Part shown: one piece after another, positions 1-8,230 of the stretch
How positions within the stretch are numbered: the stretch's first letter is position 1
How the letters are laid out: every line of letters starts with the position of its first letter
Assembly (NCBI GenBank): GCA_903862955.1
Contig: CAIPAH010000024.1
Coordinates: 186,001 to 250,000, forward strand
DNA: 64,000 nt
From: an uncultured Opitutia bacterium
Lineage (GTDB): Bacteria > Verrucomicrobiota > Verrucomicrobiia > Opitutales > Opitutaceae
Direction of reading: 5' to 3'
Notes under the pieces: generated by a model
What the model was told of the DNA's origin: nothing
Database searches by the model: none
The model's input: the letters and a program-made list of their open reading frames with translations, nothing else
Position numbers and translations under genes: made by a program

Positions 1-358
1 TGCGGGGCGGCTCGCCCGGCAGCGGTGAAATCTCGTCCGCCACCAGCTCCTCAATCTCGTGCAAGCCCGCCACGGCCAACGCATGCGCAATGTCGAGATC
101 GGTCGTCGAGGAGCGCACGGCCAGGCCGTTGGCCTCCCACTCGATCACCACGTATTCGTCCTTCTTCTCGACCCGGCGGTGAATAATAGCGTCCTTGGCG
201 GTCAATTCCAGCTCCCGGACTTCCCCATCTCGATAAATCCGCCGGCCTTCTTCCAACTGACTGGCACTAAACGCGCCAGCCCAGTCATTTTCGAGTCGGT
301 CAAACCAGGATTCGAGGGAATGAGGAGTGTAAACGCGCTTAGGGCCGTGCGATTGCAT
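1..358 (-). CDS. N-terminal part of a SWIM-like protein, possibly an SNF2-type helicase (cut by window edge)
   Basis: The frame opens at an ATG at 358 and runs without a stop off the left edge, giving 119 residues. After a short basic start (MQSHGPKRVYTPHSLESW) it shows an LEEGRRIYRDGEVRELEL stretch, then a charged beta-rich segment (VEKKDEYVVIEWE). This resembles the region that precedes SWIM zinc fingers in bacterial SNF2 helicases, where a 'long rows of G-R-x-Y-x-x-G-x-V' signature is usual. The zinc ligands and helicase motifs would lie outside the window, so the assignment is inference. An upstream in-frame TGA excludes a longer N-terminus. The gene diverges from the lipid operon that starts at 576. 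Confidence 0.55.
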   Translation of the reverse strand, partial: MQSHGPKRVYTPHSLESWFDRLENDWAGAFSASQLEEGRRIYRDGEVRELELTAKDAIIHRRVEKKDEYVVIEWEANGLAVRSSTTDLDIAHALAVAGLHEIEELVADEISPLPGEPPR

Positions 359-575
359 CCGCTTAAAAGAACTGACCGTAGAACCCGAAATCCGGCGGGC
401 AATCAAAATCTCACATAATTTGCATTGCCGGGATCTACTGTGACTTACGCATTCCGCCGTAGGGAGGTGTCCAGGGCTGGCGACGTCAAATTCCCGTAAT
501 TGTAACGCGCGCGCCACGAATTCGGCACATTTCCGCGTTACTTTTCCGTCGCCCGGTTATGACAAAAACACCCAG
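359..575. other. divergent intergenic region before the lipid operon
   Basis: About 217 bases separate the divergent starts of the SWIM-like gene and the glycosyltransferase operon, so both promoters should lie here. I see no clear sigma70 pair. One TGTCATAA octamer on the minus strand (557-564) resembles half of a Pho box, but no second half at the expected 11-base spacing is convincing. No gene is supported. Confidence 0.4.
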
Positions 576-1718
576 GTGAAACTCACCATCGTCACCGAAA
601 CCTTCCCGCCCGAAATCAACGGGGTGGCCATGACCTTCGGCCATATCGCCCGGGAACTCGGCCGGCGCGGGCATCAGGTGACGGTTTGCCATCCGCGCCG
701 CGACGACCTCGGCAAGGGCAAGGTCCACAGCGACTTCCAAACGCTGCCCCTCCCCGGCCTGCCCATCCCGGGCTACCCGCTGCTCCGCTTCGGCCTCCCC
801 GCCGGCAGCACCCTCCGCCGACGCTGGCGCGCCGACCGGCCGGACCTCGTGCATGTCGTGACCGAGGGTCCGCTCGGCAGTTCAGCGGTCACCGCCGCGC
901 GGGACCTTCGCCTGCCCGTCACTTCGAGTTTTCACACCAATTTCCACGCCTACACGCGTCACTACGGTTTCGCCCCGCTGCACCGCGCCACGCTGGGCTG
1001 GCTGCGTCGCGTGCACAACCGCACCCTGCGCACGTTCGCGCCGACGGCCGAGCTTTGCGCCGAGCTCTCCGATCACGGGTTCACCGGCCTGAGCGTGCTG
1101 TCGCGCGGCGTCGACACCGAGCAATTCACCCCCGCCAAGCGCTCCGCCGTTCTCCGGGCGTCGTGGGGCGCCGCGCCGGCCGACCCGGTCGTGCTTCACG
1201 CCGGGCGCATGGCGGCCGAAAAGAACTACCCGCTGCTCTTCCGCGCCTTTGACGCGATGCGCGCCGCCAATCCCGCCTGCCGCTTCGTCCTCGTCGGCGA
1301 CGGCCCGCTGCGGCCGAAATTCACCCGCGAGCATCCGACGTATCGCTTCACCGGCTTCATCCCGCGCCAGGAACTCGCCCGGCACTACGCCTCGGCCGAC
1401 ATCTACGTTCACGCGAGCCTGACGGAAACATTCGGCAACGTCCTCACCGAGGCGATGGCCAGCGGACTCGCCGTCGCCGGCTTCGATTACGCGGCCGCCC
1501 GCCAATTCCTCCGCGATGGCGAAAACGGCCTCAGCGCGCCCTGCGATCAGCCCGACGCGCTCATCGCCGCCGCCGTTCGCCTCGCCACCGACGCCCCGCT
1601 CCGCACCCGCCTCGCCGCCGCCGCGCGCACCACGATCGAGCCGCAATCGTGGACCAACGTCATCTCGCGCTTCGAGTCCGACCTGCTCGCCGTCGTCGCC
1701 GCGCACCGTCTTTCATGA
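576..1718 (+). CDS. GT4-family glycosyltransferase (glycolipid mannosyl/glucosyl-transferase-like)
   Basis: This 380-residue GT-B enzyme belongs to the GT4 group that includes SqdX and MgtA/PimB-type lipid glycosyltransferases. It likely transfers a sugar from a nucleotide donor to a lipid acceptor on the inner face of the cytoplasmic membrane. The N-terminal acceptor domain begins TETFPPEINGVAMT, with the glycine-rich loop of the family, and a SSFHTNFHAY segment is near residue 120. The C-terminal donor domain has VLHAGRMAAEKN and a correct E-x7-E motif (ETFGNVLTE). The start is GTG at 576; no good Shine-Dalgarno is visible. Its stop overlaps the next start in ATGA, so it is the first gene of a translationally coupled operon. 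Sugar and acceptor cannot be read from sequence. Confidence 0.85.
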   Translation: MKLTIVTETFPPEINGVAMTFGHIARELGRRGHQVTVCHPRRDDLGKGKVHSDFQTLPLPGLPIPGYPLLRFGLPAGSTLRRRWRADRPDLVHVVTEGPLGSSAVTAARDLRLPVTSSFHTNFHAYTRHYGFAPLHRATLGWLRRVHNRTLRTFAPTAELCAELSDHGFTGLSVLSRGVDTEQFTPAKRSAVLRASWGAAPADPVVLHAGRMAAEKNYPLLFRAFDAMRAANPACRFVLVGDGPLRPKFTREHPTYRFTGFIPRQELARHYASADIYVHASLTETFGNVLTEAMASGLAVAGFDYAAARQFLRDGENGLSAPCDQPDALIAAAVRLATDAPLRTRLAAAARTTIEPQSWTNVISRFESDLLAVVAAHRLS

Positions 1719-2842
1719 GCAAGATCCTCATCCTCACCGCGAGTTTTGGCGAGGGCCACAACGCCGCCGCCCGTGCGCTCGCCGCCGCCGCCGACCGCGC
1801 CGGCGGCCCCGGCACCGCCTGCGTTGCCGACATCTTCGACCTCGCCGCCCCGCGCTACAACAACCTCGTCCGCCGCAGCTATCTGGCGCTGATCAACCGC
1901 GCGCCGCGCCTGTGGATCAAATTCTACCGCTGGAGCGACGAGTCCCGCATCGCCGAGCGCCAGGTGCGGTTCTTCTTCCGGGAAATGCGCGTCCTCCGCG
2001 CGCTGCTCGCCCGCGAGAAACCCGACGCCGTGTGCTGCACGTTCCCCGTCTGCACGCTCCTGCTCGCGCACCTGGCACGCCACGGCGGGCCGAAGCTGCC
2101 CTGCTACAACGTCGTCACCGACTCGATCAGCATCCACTCGCTCTGGTGCGCGCCCTGCGACGGCTGGTTCGTGCCCAATGAGGACTCCGCCGCCGTGATG
2201 CTGCGCGCGGGGCTGCCTCCCGCGCGCGTGCACGTTTCCGGTTTTCCCGTGCCGGCGTTTTTCACCGAACAGTCCGGCGTGCTCACCCCGCCCGATCTTG
2301 CTTTCGGCGGCGCGCCGCGCGTCCTGCACATCATCAACTCCGGCACGCGCGGCGCCGCGGAGACCGCGCAACGCCTCCTTGCCGAGGAGAACTGGGACGT
2401 CACGTGCGCCGTCGGCCGCAACGAGCGCTTGAAACGCCAGCTCGAGACGCTCGCCGCGGGCCGCCGCCGGCCTGCGACGATCCTGGGTTGGACGCAGGAG
2501 GTGCCCCGGTTGCTCATGACCCACCACGTCGTGGTCAGCAAAGCGGGCGGCGCCACCACGCAGGAGGCCATCAACGCGCTTTGCCCGATGGTGGTCAGCC
2601 AGGTCGTGCCGGGCCAGGAAGAGGGCAATTACGAGCTGCTCCGCCGCCACGGCGCAGGCGTCCACGCGCCAACACCCGAGGCCGTCATCGCCGCCCTGCA
2701 CCAAGCCTTCGCCGATCGCGGTCGCGTCTGGCGCGAATGGCGCGCGGCACTCGCTCCCCTCGCCCACCCGTCCGCCGCCCGCGACATTGCCGAGCACGTC
2801 CTCGCCGCCAGCACAACGCGCCCTGTCGCCGTCCTCGCATGA
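1715..2842 (+). CDS. MGDG-synthase-like GT28 glycosyltransferase
   Basis: The 375-residue product resembles monogalactosyldiacylglycerol synthases and processive diacylglycerol glycosyltransferases, relatives of MurG. The N-terminal family signature is ILTASFGEGHNAAARAL, with the GEGHN loop. The C-terminal GT28 donor-binding part contains ILGWTQEVP, then SKAGGATTQEA and QVVPGQEEGN, which are typical of the group. The start ATG at 1715 overlaps the preceding stop (ATGA). The expected reaction is transfer of a hexose from UDP-sugar to diacylglycerol at the membrane. A diacylglycerol kinase and a phospholipase-C-like phosphoesterase downstream support a diacylglycerol acceptor. MurG itself is less likely because the N-terminal domain and context differ. 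Confidence 0.85.
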   Translation: MSKILILTASFGEGHNAAARALAAAADRAGGPGTACVADIFDLAAPRYNNLVRRSYLALINRAPRLWIKFYRWSDESRIAERQVRFFFREMRVLRALLAREKPDAVCCTFPVCTLLLAHLARHGGPKLPCYNVVTDSISIHSLWCAPCDGWFVPNEDSAAVMLRAGLPPARVHVSGFPVPAFFTEQSGVLTPPDLAFGGAPRVLHIINSGTRGAAETAQRLLAEENWDVTCAVGRNERLKRQLETLAAGRRRPATILGWTQEVPRLLMTHHVVVSKAGGATTQEAINALCPMVVSQVVPGQEEGNYELLRRHGAGVHAPTPEAVIAALHQAFADRGRVWREWRAALAPLAHPSAARDIAEHVLAASTTRPVAVLA

Positions 2843-3786
2843 AAATGTGCTTCATCCTCAACCCGCGCTCCGGCCACAACGTCCGCCGGCCGTGGCTCGC
2901 GGAGTTCATCCGCGAGTTCATCGCCGCCCGCGCGCTGGATGCCGAGCTCTTCACCACCGAGGGCCCGCGTCACGCCACGGAACTCGCCCGCGCCGCGCTG
3001 ACTCTCGGCTGCACGCGTGTCATTGCCATCGGCGGCGACGGCACCATGAACGAGATCGCGCAGGCGCTCCTGCACACGCCCGCCGCGCTGGGCCTCGTGC
3101 CCTGCGGCTCGGGCAACGGCCTCGCGCTGCATCTCCGCATTCCCACGCGGCTGCGCGACGCGCTCCGGCTGGCCACGGACGATTCCGCCCGCGTCGCCGC
3201 GATCGACACAGGCACCGCCAACGGCCGCCCGTTCTTCAACGCCATGGGCTGCGGCTTCGACGCCGAGATCAGCCGCCGCTTCAATCGTCTCACCCGCCGC
3301 GGACTTGCCGCCTACGCCCGCATTGGTTTCTCCGCCTTCCGCGCGCGCCGCTCCGAATGGACGATCATCCACGGCGTCGGCCGCACCGAGGCGCTGCACA
3401 CGCTGCTCGTGACCGTCGCCAACTCCGACCAATACGGCAACGGCGCGCTCATCGCCCCCGGCGCCCGCGTGGACGACGGCCAGCTCGACCTGGTCGCCGT
3501 GCGGCCCGTGAGCTTCACCAGCGCCCCGTCACTGGTCGCCCGCCTGTTCCTTGGCAAGATTTCCAGCAGCCCCGGCGTGTTCCGCCTGCGCGGGGCCCGC
3601 TTCCTCATCGAACGCGCCGGCCCCGGCCTCATCCACACCGACGGCGAGACCCACGAGACCGGCGCCCTCGTCGAAATCAAGGCGCACCCCCGCAGCCTCC
3701 GCCTCGTCGTGCCGCCCAACGCCCGCATCCGCGCCGAAGCCGACGTTCGCGCTCCGCAACTTCAGCCCGTCTTTCCCCAACCATGA
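2839..3786 (+). CDS. diacylglycerol/lipid kinase (DagK/YegS family)
   Basis: The 315-residue protein is a soluble DAGK_cat-type lipid kinase that would phosphorylate diacylglycerol or a related lipid with ATP. It begins CFILNPRSGHN, has the nucleotide-binding GGDGTMNEIAQALL near residue 62, and PCGSGNGLA a little later. The C-terminal YegS-like beta domain follows. The ATG at 2839 overlaps the preceding gene by four bases. In this operon it could recycle diacylglycerol to phosphatidate, setting the balance between glycolipid and phospholipid synthesis. BmrU or sphingosine-kinase-like specificity cannot be excluded. Confidence 0.88.
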   Translation: MKMCFILNPRSGHNVRRPWLAEFIREFIAARALDAELFTTEGPRHATELARAALTLGCTRVIAIGGDGTMNEIAQALLHTPAALGLVPCGSGNGLALHLRIPTRLRDALRLATDDSARVAAIDTGTANGRPFFNAMGCGFDAEISRRFNRLTRRGLAAYARIGFSAFRARRSEWTIIHGVGRTEALHTLLVTVANSDQYGNGALIAPGARVDDGQLDLVAVRPVSFTSAPSLVARLFLGKISSSPGVFRLRGARFLIERAGPGLIHTDGETHETGALVEIKAHPRSLRLVVPPNARIRAEADVRAPQLQPVFPQP

Positions 3787-4607
3787 AACCCACGCTCCGC
3801 GTCCGCACCGTCATTCTCTCCGATGTCCATCTCGGCACGAGCGACTGCAAGGTCGCCGAGGTGAACCATTTCCTGCGCCATGTCCGCTGCGAGAAGCTCA
3901 TCCTCAACGGCGACATCATCGACGGCTGGCAACTGCGACGCGGCGGCCAGTGGACGAAAGCCCACACGCGCTTCATCCGGATCGTGCTGAAGAAAATCGA
4001 GAAGAAGGACACGGAGGTCATCTACCTCCGCGGCAACCACGACGACATCCTCGCGTCGTTCCTGCCGCTCGACTTCGAGAACCTGCGCATCGTCGAGGAC
4101 TACGTGCACGAGAGTCCGGCGGGACGCTACCTCGTGCTGCACGGCGACGTGTTCGACACCGTCACGAAAAACTTCGTCTTCCTCGCGCACCTGGGCGACT
4201 GGGGCTATCGCTTCCTGCTCAAGTTGAACCGCGCCTACAACGTCTGGCGCGCCTGGCGCGGCAAGGAATACTGGTCGCTCAGCAAGGCGATCAAGGCGCG
4301 TGTCAAGGAGGCGGTCAGCCACGTGTCCAACTTCGAGGAGCACATTGTCCAGCTTGCCCGCGAGCGCGGTTGCACCGGCGTGATGTGCGGCCACATCCAC
4401 ACCGCGGCCGACAAGCACCTCGGCGACGTCCACTACCTCAACTCCGGCGACTGGGTCGAATCGCTCACCGCCATCGTCGAGCACTACGACGGCCGCTACG
4501 AGCTGATGGACTTCGTCACGTTCTGCCGCCAGTTCCCGATGGACCAGCCGATGGACATCGAGACGGGCGAGGAAAAGCGGGTCGAGGCGTCGGAGCTGGA
4601 GGTTTAA
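3783..4607 (+). CDS. calcineurin-like phosphoesterase, PlcP/LpxH superfamily
   Basis: The 274-residue metallophosphoesterase has all dinuclear metal motifs: LSDVHLG near residue 12, NGDIIDGW, LRGNHDD, VLHGD and CGHIH. It belongs to the COG2908 superfamily, often annotated as UDP-2,3-diacylglucosamine diphosphatase. Several stretches (DGDIIDGW-type motif, the LGDWGYRFLLKLN segment, YWSLSKAIKARVKEAV and LNSGDWVESLTAIVEH) are closer in my memory to PlcP, the phospholipase C that degrades phospholipids during phosphate-limited lipid remodelling, than to canonical LpxH. It overlaps the kinase gene by ATGA and ends the operon, nine bases before the convergent waaA stop. PlcP versus LpxH activity is the main uncertainty. 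Confidence 0.8.
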   Translation: MKPTLRVRTVILSDVHLGTSDCKVAEVNHFLRHVRCEKLILNGDIIDGWQLRRGGQWTKAHTRFIRIVLKKIEKKDTEVIYLRGNHDDILASFLPLDFENLRIVEDYVHESPAGRYLVLHGDVFDTVTKNFVFLAHLGDWGYRFLLKLNRAYNVWRAWRGKEYWSLSKAIKARVKEAVSHVSNFEEHIVQLARERGCTGVMCGHIHTAADKHLGDVHYLNSGDWVESLTAIVEHYDGRYELMDFVTFCRQFPMDQPMDIETGEEKRVEASELEV

Positions 4608-4616
4608 GACCGATTG

Positions 4617-5915
4617 TTAGCTGCTTCCCAACTTCGCCAGCTCCTCGCGAATGATGGTGAGCGTGCGCGCGACCGCGCCGGAGTTGGCGCGGTGCCATTG
4701 GCCGCCGGCGGCGGCGAGTTCGGCGCGACGCGCGGCGTTGGGCAGCAACGCCACCACGGCGGCCGTCAGCGCGGCGGCCTCCGGCACTTCGATCGCCGCG
4801 CCATCAGCCAGCAATTCGTCCGCGATTGCGCGGAAGTTTCCCATGCCCGGCCCGAACAAAATCGGCTTCTCCAGCGCCGCTGCCTCAACCGGCGTCTGGC
4901 CTTCCGTGTGCGGCGGCAGACTCTTGCCGACGAACACCAAGTCCGCCAGCTGCAACAGCCGGCGCATTTCGCCGGTGGTGTCCGCCACGCTGACATCCAC
5001 TTCGCCCGGCGCCGCGCCACTCGTCCGAAAATGATAGCGGAGATTTGACCCCGCCAGCAGCTGCTCGATCTCCGGCCGGCGCTCGGCGTGGCGCGGCACG
5101 ATGAGCAGCGTGCACCGCGTGCCCACCGCGCGCACTTGCCGCAATGCGTCGAGCAACGCGGTTTCCTCGCCCGGCCAGGTCGACGAACCCATCAGCACGA
5201 GTCCCGCCGGCAGCCCGAGTTCGCGGCGCAGTTGCTGGCGCTCCGCTTCGGTCAGGCGCGGGATGCTCACGTCGAGCTTGATGTTGCCGGTGAGGTGCAA
5301 CCGGTCGGGCGCGTAGCCCAGCTCGGCGAACCGGGCTTCGTCGCGGGCGGAACAAGGCAGCAGGCATGTGATGCCGTCCAACGTCAACCGCGCCGCGGGC
5401 GGAAATCCCCGCAGCCGGCGTAGGCTCCGGTCCGACAGGCGCGCATTGATGCCCAGCACCGGCACGCGTCGCTTCGTCGCCTGGTAGATGAGCTCCGGCC
5501 AGCGTTCGCCCTCCGTCAGGATCACCAGGTCGGGCGCGATGTGTCGCCACGCACGGCTCGAAAACAGCCACCAATCCAGCGGAAAATAGCCAATGCCGAT
5601 CGTCAGCCCCGTGTAGCGCTCCTTCGCCAGGCGATAGCCCGTGCTCGTCGTGGTGGTGAGGTAAACTTCCGTCCCGCCTTCCTTCGCCAGCGCCTCGAGC
5701 ATCGGCGCAATCGCGAGCATCTCGCCCACGCTCACCGCCTGCAGCCACACGCGTTTGACGCCCGGACGTTTCGCCGGCAGCCCGTCATGCGCGCCAAACC
5801 GCTGCGTGAAATTCCCGCCGTAGCCCCCGCGCCGCCGCATGCGCCGCACGTAAAACGGTGCCGAGAGCACCAGCGCGGGCAGGAAGATGATTCGGTAAAG
5901 CCAGAGCATCAGCAT
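4617..5915 (-). CDS. waaA: 3-deoxy-D-manno-octulosonic acid transferase
   Basis: The 432-residue GT30 enzyme adds Kdo from CMP-Kdo to lipid IVA at the inner membrane, linking lipid A to the LPS core. It has one N-terminal membrane anchor (LWLYRIIFLPALVL), the family start region GGYGGNFTQRFG, the catalytic-domain motif QAVSVGEM, and LTEGERWPEL in place of the commoner ETELWPN. The C-terminal donor domain has GSSTWPGEE and HTEGQTPVEAAAL. It is monocistronic and converges with the lipid operon. Mono- versus bifunctionality cannot be decided from sequence. Confidence 0.93.
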   Translation of the reverse strand: MLMLWLYRIIFLPALVLSAPFYVRRMRRRGGYGGNFTQRFGAHDGLPAKRPGVKRVWLQAVSVGEMLAIAPMLEALAKEGGTEVYLTTTTSTGYRLAKERYTGLTIGIGYFPLDWWLFSSRAWRHIAPDLVILTEGERWPELIYQATKRRVPVLGINARLSDRSLRRLRGFPPAARLTLDGITCLLPCSARDEARFAELGYAPDRLHLTGNIKLDVSIPRLTEAERQQLRRELGLPAGLVLMGSSTWPGEETALLDALRQVRAVGTRCTLLIVPRHAERRPEIEQLLAGSNLRYHFRTSGAAPGEVDVSVADTTGEMRRLLQLADLVFVGKSLPPHTEGQTPVEAAALEKPILFGPGMGNFRAIADELLADGAAIEVPEAAALTAAVVALLPNAARRAELAAAGGQWHRANSGAVARTLTIIREELAKLGSS

Positions 5916-5996
5916 TGGACCCAGACAGTTACACCCAGTTCAAATCGCCCCGGCCCAATTGCCGAGACATATTTGTCCCGAGCGAAACCCGGCAAG

Positions 5997-6070
5997 TTGG
6001 CCACGAAGAGGCACAAGAAGGCACAAAAACACCCTCTCTTCTTGTGCCGCTTGAGCCTCTTTGCGGCCAA
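5997..6070. repeat. family A palindromic repeat, copy 1
   Basis: The left arm begins TTGGCCACGAAGAGGCACAA at 5997 and the right arm ends with its near reverse complement at 6070. The inner part pairs TTCTTGTGCC with a GGCACAAGAA-like stretch. The single RNA strand would form a long hairpin. It lies between waaA and fabF. Two larger relatives are at 14362 and 63540. Confidence 0.8.
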
Positions 6071-6117
6071 TCCGATCGATCTTCGCGTGCTTCGCGACTT
6101 GGCGTGAGATCCTCCGC

Positions 6118-7431
6118 TCAAACCTTGCTGAAGACCAGCGACGCATTGGTACCGCCGAAGCCGAAGCTGTTGGCGAGCGCCGCGCGCACGGGTTTCCGCA
6201 CCGCCGTGAGGGGCGTGAAGTTCAAACCCGTCGCCGCGCACTCGGGATCGATGTTCACGAGGTTGATCGTCGGCGGCACCACGCCGTCGCGGATCGCCAT
6301 CACGGCCGCAAACGCCCCCATCGCGCCCGCGCCGCCGAGCAAGTGGCCGGTCATGGACTTCACGCCGCTCACGTGCAGGTTCGCCTTGTTGTCGGCGAAC
6401 ACCGAGGCAATCGCGGCAGCCTCCTCGCCATCGCCGCCGGGAGTCGACGTCGCGTGCGCCGAGACATAGTCAACGTCTGTCGGCTTCAATCCCGCGCGGG
6501 ACAGCGCCGCCCGCATCGCGCGCGCGGAACCTTCGGCACCCGGCGCCAGCGAGGAAAGGTGATGGGCATCCGCCGTCGCGCCGTAACCCCGCACCTCGGC
6601 ATAAATCCGGGCGCCGCGCTTCACGGCCTGTTCGTATTCCTCGAGCACAAACACCACCGAGCCCTCCGACAGCACGAAGCCGTCGCGATCCTTGTCGTAG
6701 GGCCGCGACGCCGCCTCGGGGGCGTCGTTGCGCGTCGAAAGCGCGCGCATCTGGGCAAACGCCCCAATGCCCAGCGGCGTCACCGTCGACTCCGCCCCGC
6801 CCGCCACCATCACGTCCGCGTCCCCGCGCACGATGGCCGCGGTGGCCTCGCCGATCGCGTGGCCGCTGGTGGCGCACGCCGACGCCACGCTCATGTTGGG
6901 TCCGCGAAAATCCAGCAGCAGGCTCACCTGGCCCGCGAGGAGGTTGGGCGCGATCTGGATGATGAAGAACGGCGAAATCTTCCGGTAGCCGCCCGCCTTC
7001 CACGTGTCGTGCATCGCTTCCATCTCGGGCAAGCCGCCAAGGCCGACACCGAGATTCACGCCCATGCGCTCGGGATTCAACGTCGCCCGGTGCGCATCGA
7101 GGCCGGAGTCCGCGTAGGCTTCCACCGCCGCCGCCGCGCCGAGATGCGTGAAGCGGCCGAATTTCTTCACGTCCTTCGGCGTGGTCGCCTGCGTCAGCGG
7201 GTCATGGCCGGCGCCGCGCGGGTGCAGCGGAGCGGGGAGCGGACGCGCGGGATCGAAGTTCTTCACCTCGCCCGCGATGTGCGCGGTGCAACCCGTGGGG
7301 TCGAACCGTGTGATGCGGCCGATGCCGCTGCGGCCGGCGCTGAGCGCGGCCCAGGTGTCGGGGGCGGTGTTGCCGCAGGGGTTGACGGCGCCAAGGCCGG
7401 TGATGACGACGCGACGGTTAGGTGGGTTCAT
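6118..7431 (-). CDS. fabF: 3-oxoacyl-ACP synthase II family (KAS II)
   Basis: The 437-residue condensing enzyme extends acyl chains with malonyl-ACP in the cytoplasm. The active-site cysteine is in SACATSGHAIG (about residue 186), the histidines in SAHATSTPGGD and KSMTGHLLG, and the C-terminal signature is NSFGFGGTNAS. There is an insertion near residues 60-88 (a proline-rich PARPLPAPLHPRGAGHDPL stretch) before KKFGRFTHLG, where standard FabF has a much shorter loop. Its start overlaps the stop of a TetR gene by four bases, so it is co-transcribed with a regulator. This suggests a specialised or regulated KAS rather than the sole housekeeping FabF. Confidence 0.9.
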   Translation of the reverse strand: MNPPNRRVVITGLGAVNPCGNTAPDTWAALSAGRSGIGRITRFDPTGCTAHIAGEVKNFDPARPLPAPLHPRGAGHDPLTQATTPKDVKKFGRFTHLGAAAAVEAYADSGLDAHRATLNPERMGVNLGVGLGGLPEMEAMHDTWKAGGYRKISPFFIIQIAPNLLAGQVSLLLDFRGPNMSVASACATSGHAIGEATAAIVRGDADVMVAGGAESTVTPLGIGAFAQMRALSTRNDAPEAASRPYDKDRDGFVLSEGSVVFVLEEYEQAVKRGARIYAEVRGYGATADAHHLSSLAPGAEGSARAMRAALSRAGLKPTDVDYVSAHATSTPGGDGEEAAAIASVFADNKANLHVSGVKSMTGHLLGGAGAMGAFAAVMAIRDGVVPPTINLVNIDPECAATGLNFTPLTAVRKPVRAALANSFGFGGTNASLVFSKV

Positions 7432-8018
7432 GAAAAGGAGGCGAAGGTTTTTCGGAGCATGCGCCGGGACGACGCCAGCAGCGCATCACTGCGCGCCGGA
7501 TCATCCGTGGCCCGGGCAAAAATCAGTGCGCCCACGAGGGAGCTCATCAAGTGGGTGACGCGGTCGCGGTTCTCCCCGGGATCGCGGGCCAGGCGCAGGG
7601 CCTCGCAGAGCCGGTCGATGTGCCGCACAAAACCGCGGGCGTATTCGCCCCGCGCCGGGCTGCTCAGCCGCGCCATGTCGGCGCCCACGGCGACAACCAG
7701 GCAGCCGGATCCGCGATTGTCGCGGTGGTGGGTCGAAAGATAGCTGTCGATCAGCAGCCGCGCCCGGCGCGCCGCCGTCGGCTGCGCCGCAATCCGCTCC
7801 AGGTTCACGACCGCTTCGTCAAACGCCTCCGCGCAAGCCTCGGCCACCAGCTCGGACTTGTCCCGGAAATGTGCGTAAAAACCCCCGTGGGTCAGCCCCG
7901 CCCGGCGCATGACCTCGTCCACGCCGGTGCCCTCGACGCCGCTTTCGCGAAAAGCCGCGCTGGCCGCCGCCACAATGCGGCTGCGGGTGGCTTGCTTGTG
8001 GTTGGGTGGATAACGCAT
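7428..8018 (-). CDS. TetR/AcrR-family transcriptional regulator
   Basis: The 196-residue protein has an N-terminal TetR helix-turn-helix (TRSRIVAAASAAFRESG, then DEVMRRAGLTHGGFYAHF at about residues 33-50) and a C-terminal ligand domain. The THGGFYAHF recognition helix is typical of a large TetR subgroup. It precedes fabF with a four-base overlap and probably represses this pair. A perfect ATGACG-CC-CGTCAT palindrome lies just before its start codon and is the likely operator. The ligand is unknown; an acyl-CoA or electrophile would be plausible but is not shown. Confidence 0.92.
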   Translation of the reverse strand: MRYPPNHKQATRSRIVAAASAAFRESGVEGTGVDEVMRRAGLTHGGFYAHFRDKSELVAEACAEAFDEAVVNLERIAAQPTAARRARLLIDSYLSTHHRDNRGSGCLVVAVGADMARLSSPARGEYARGFVRHIDRLCEALRLARDPGENRDRVTHLMSSLVGALIFARATDDPARSDALLASSRRMLRKTFASFS

Positions 8019-8031
8019 GGCGGGCGGTTAA

Positions 8032-8045
8032 ATGACGCCCGTCAT
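8032..8045. promoter_or_regulatory. candidate TetR operator (ATGACG-cc-CGTCAT)
   Basis: This perfect inverted repeat with two-base spacer lies 14-27 bases upstream of the TetR start. Position, symmetry and half-site length fit an autoregulatory TetR operator for the tetR-fabF operon. Binding is inferred. Confidence 0.6.
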
Positions 8046-8230
8046 ACCAATTCGCAAGCGGGAAGTTGATGAAAACTATGACCTCATATCTCATTTTCTA
8101 TTAAACTCTTACATTCTGATGTTCCCCGCCCATTTGCCGACTACGACGCTGCACTCCGCATTCCTCGTCTGCCTTGTCTAGGCGTAGCCGGGCTCGACTT
8201 CGACGCCCCGGTCGCTTTTGCTCGAACTCT

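Noticed and set aside
202-402. Small minus-strand frame near the left edge
   Set aside because: A different minus-strand frame starting at 358 has better residue make-up and a domain-like pattern, and continues past the edge.
557-564. Pho box upstream of the lipid operon
   Set aside because: Only one half-site (TGTCATAA on the minus strand) is present; the spacing and second half are not convincing.
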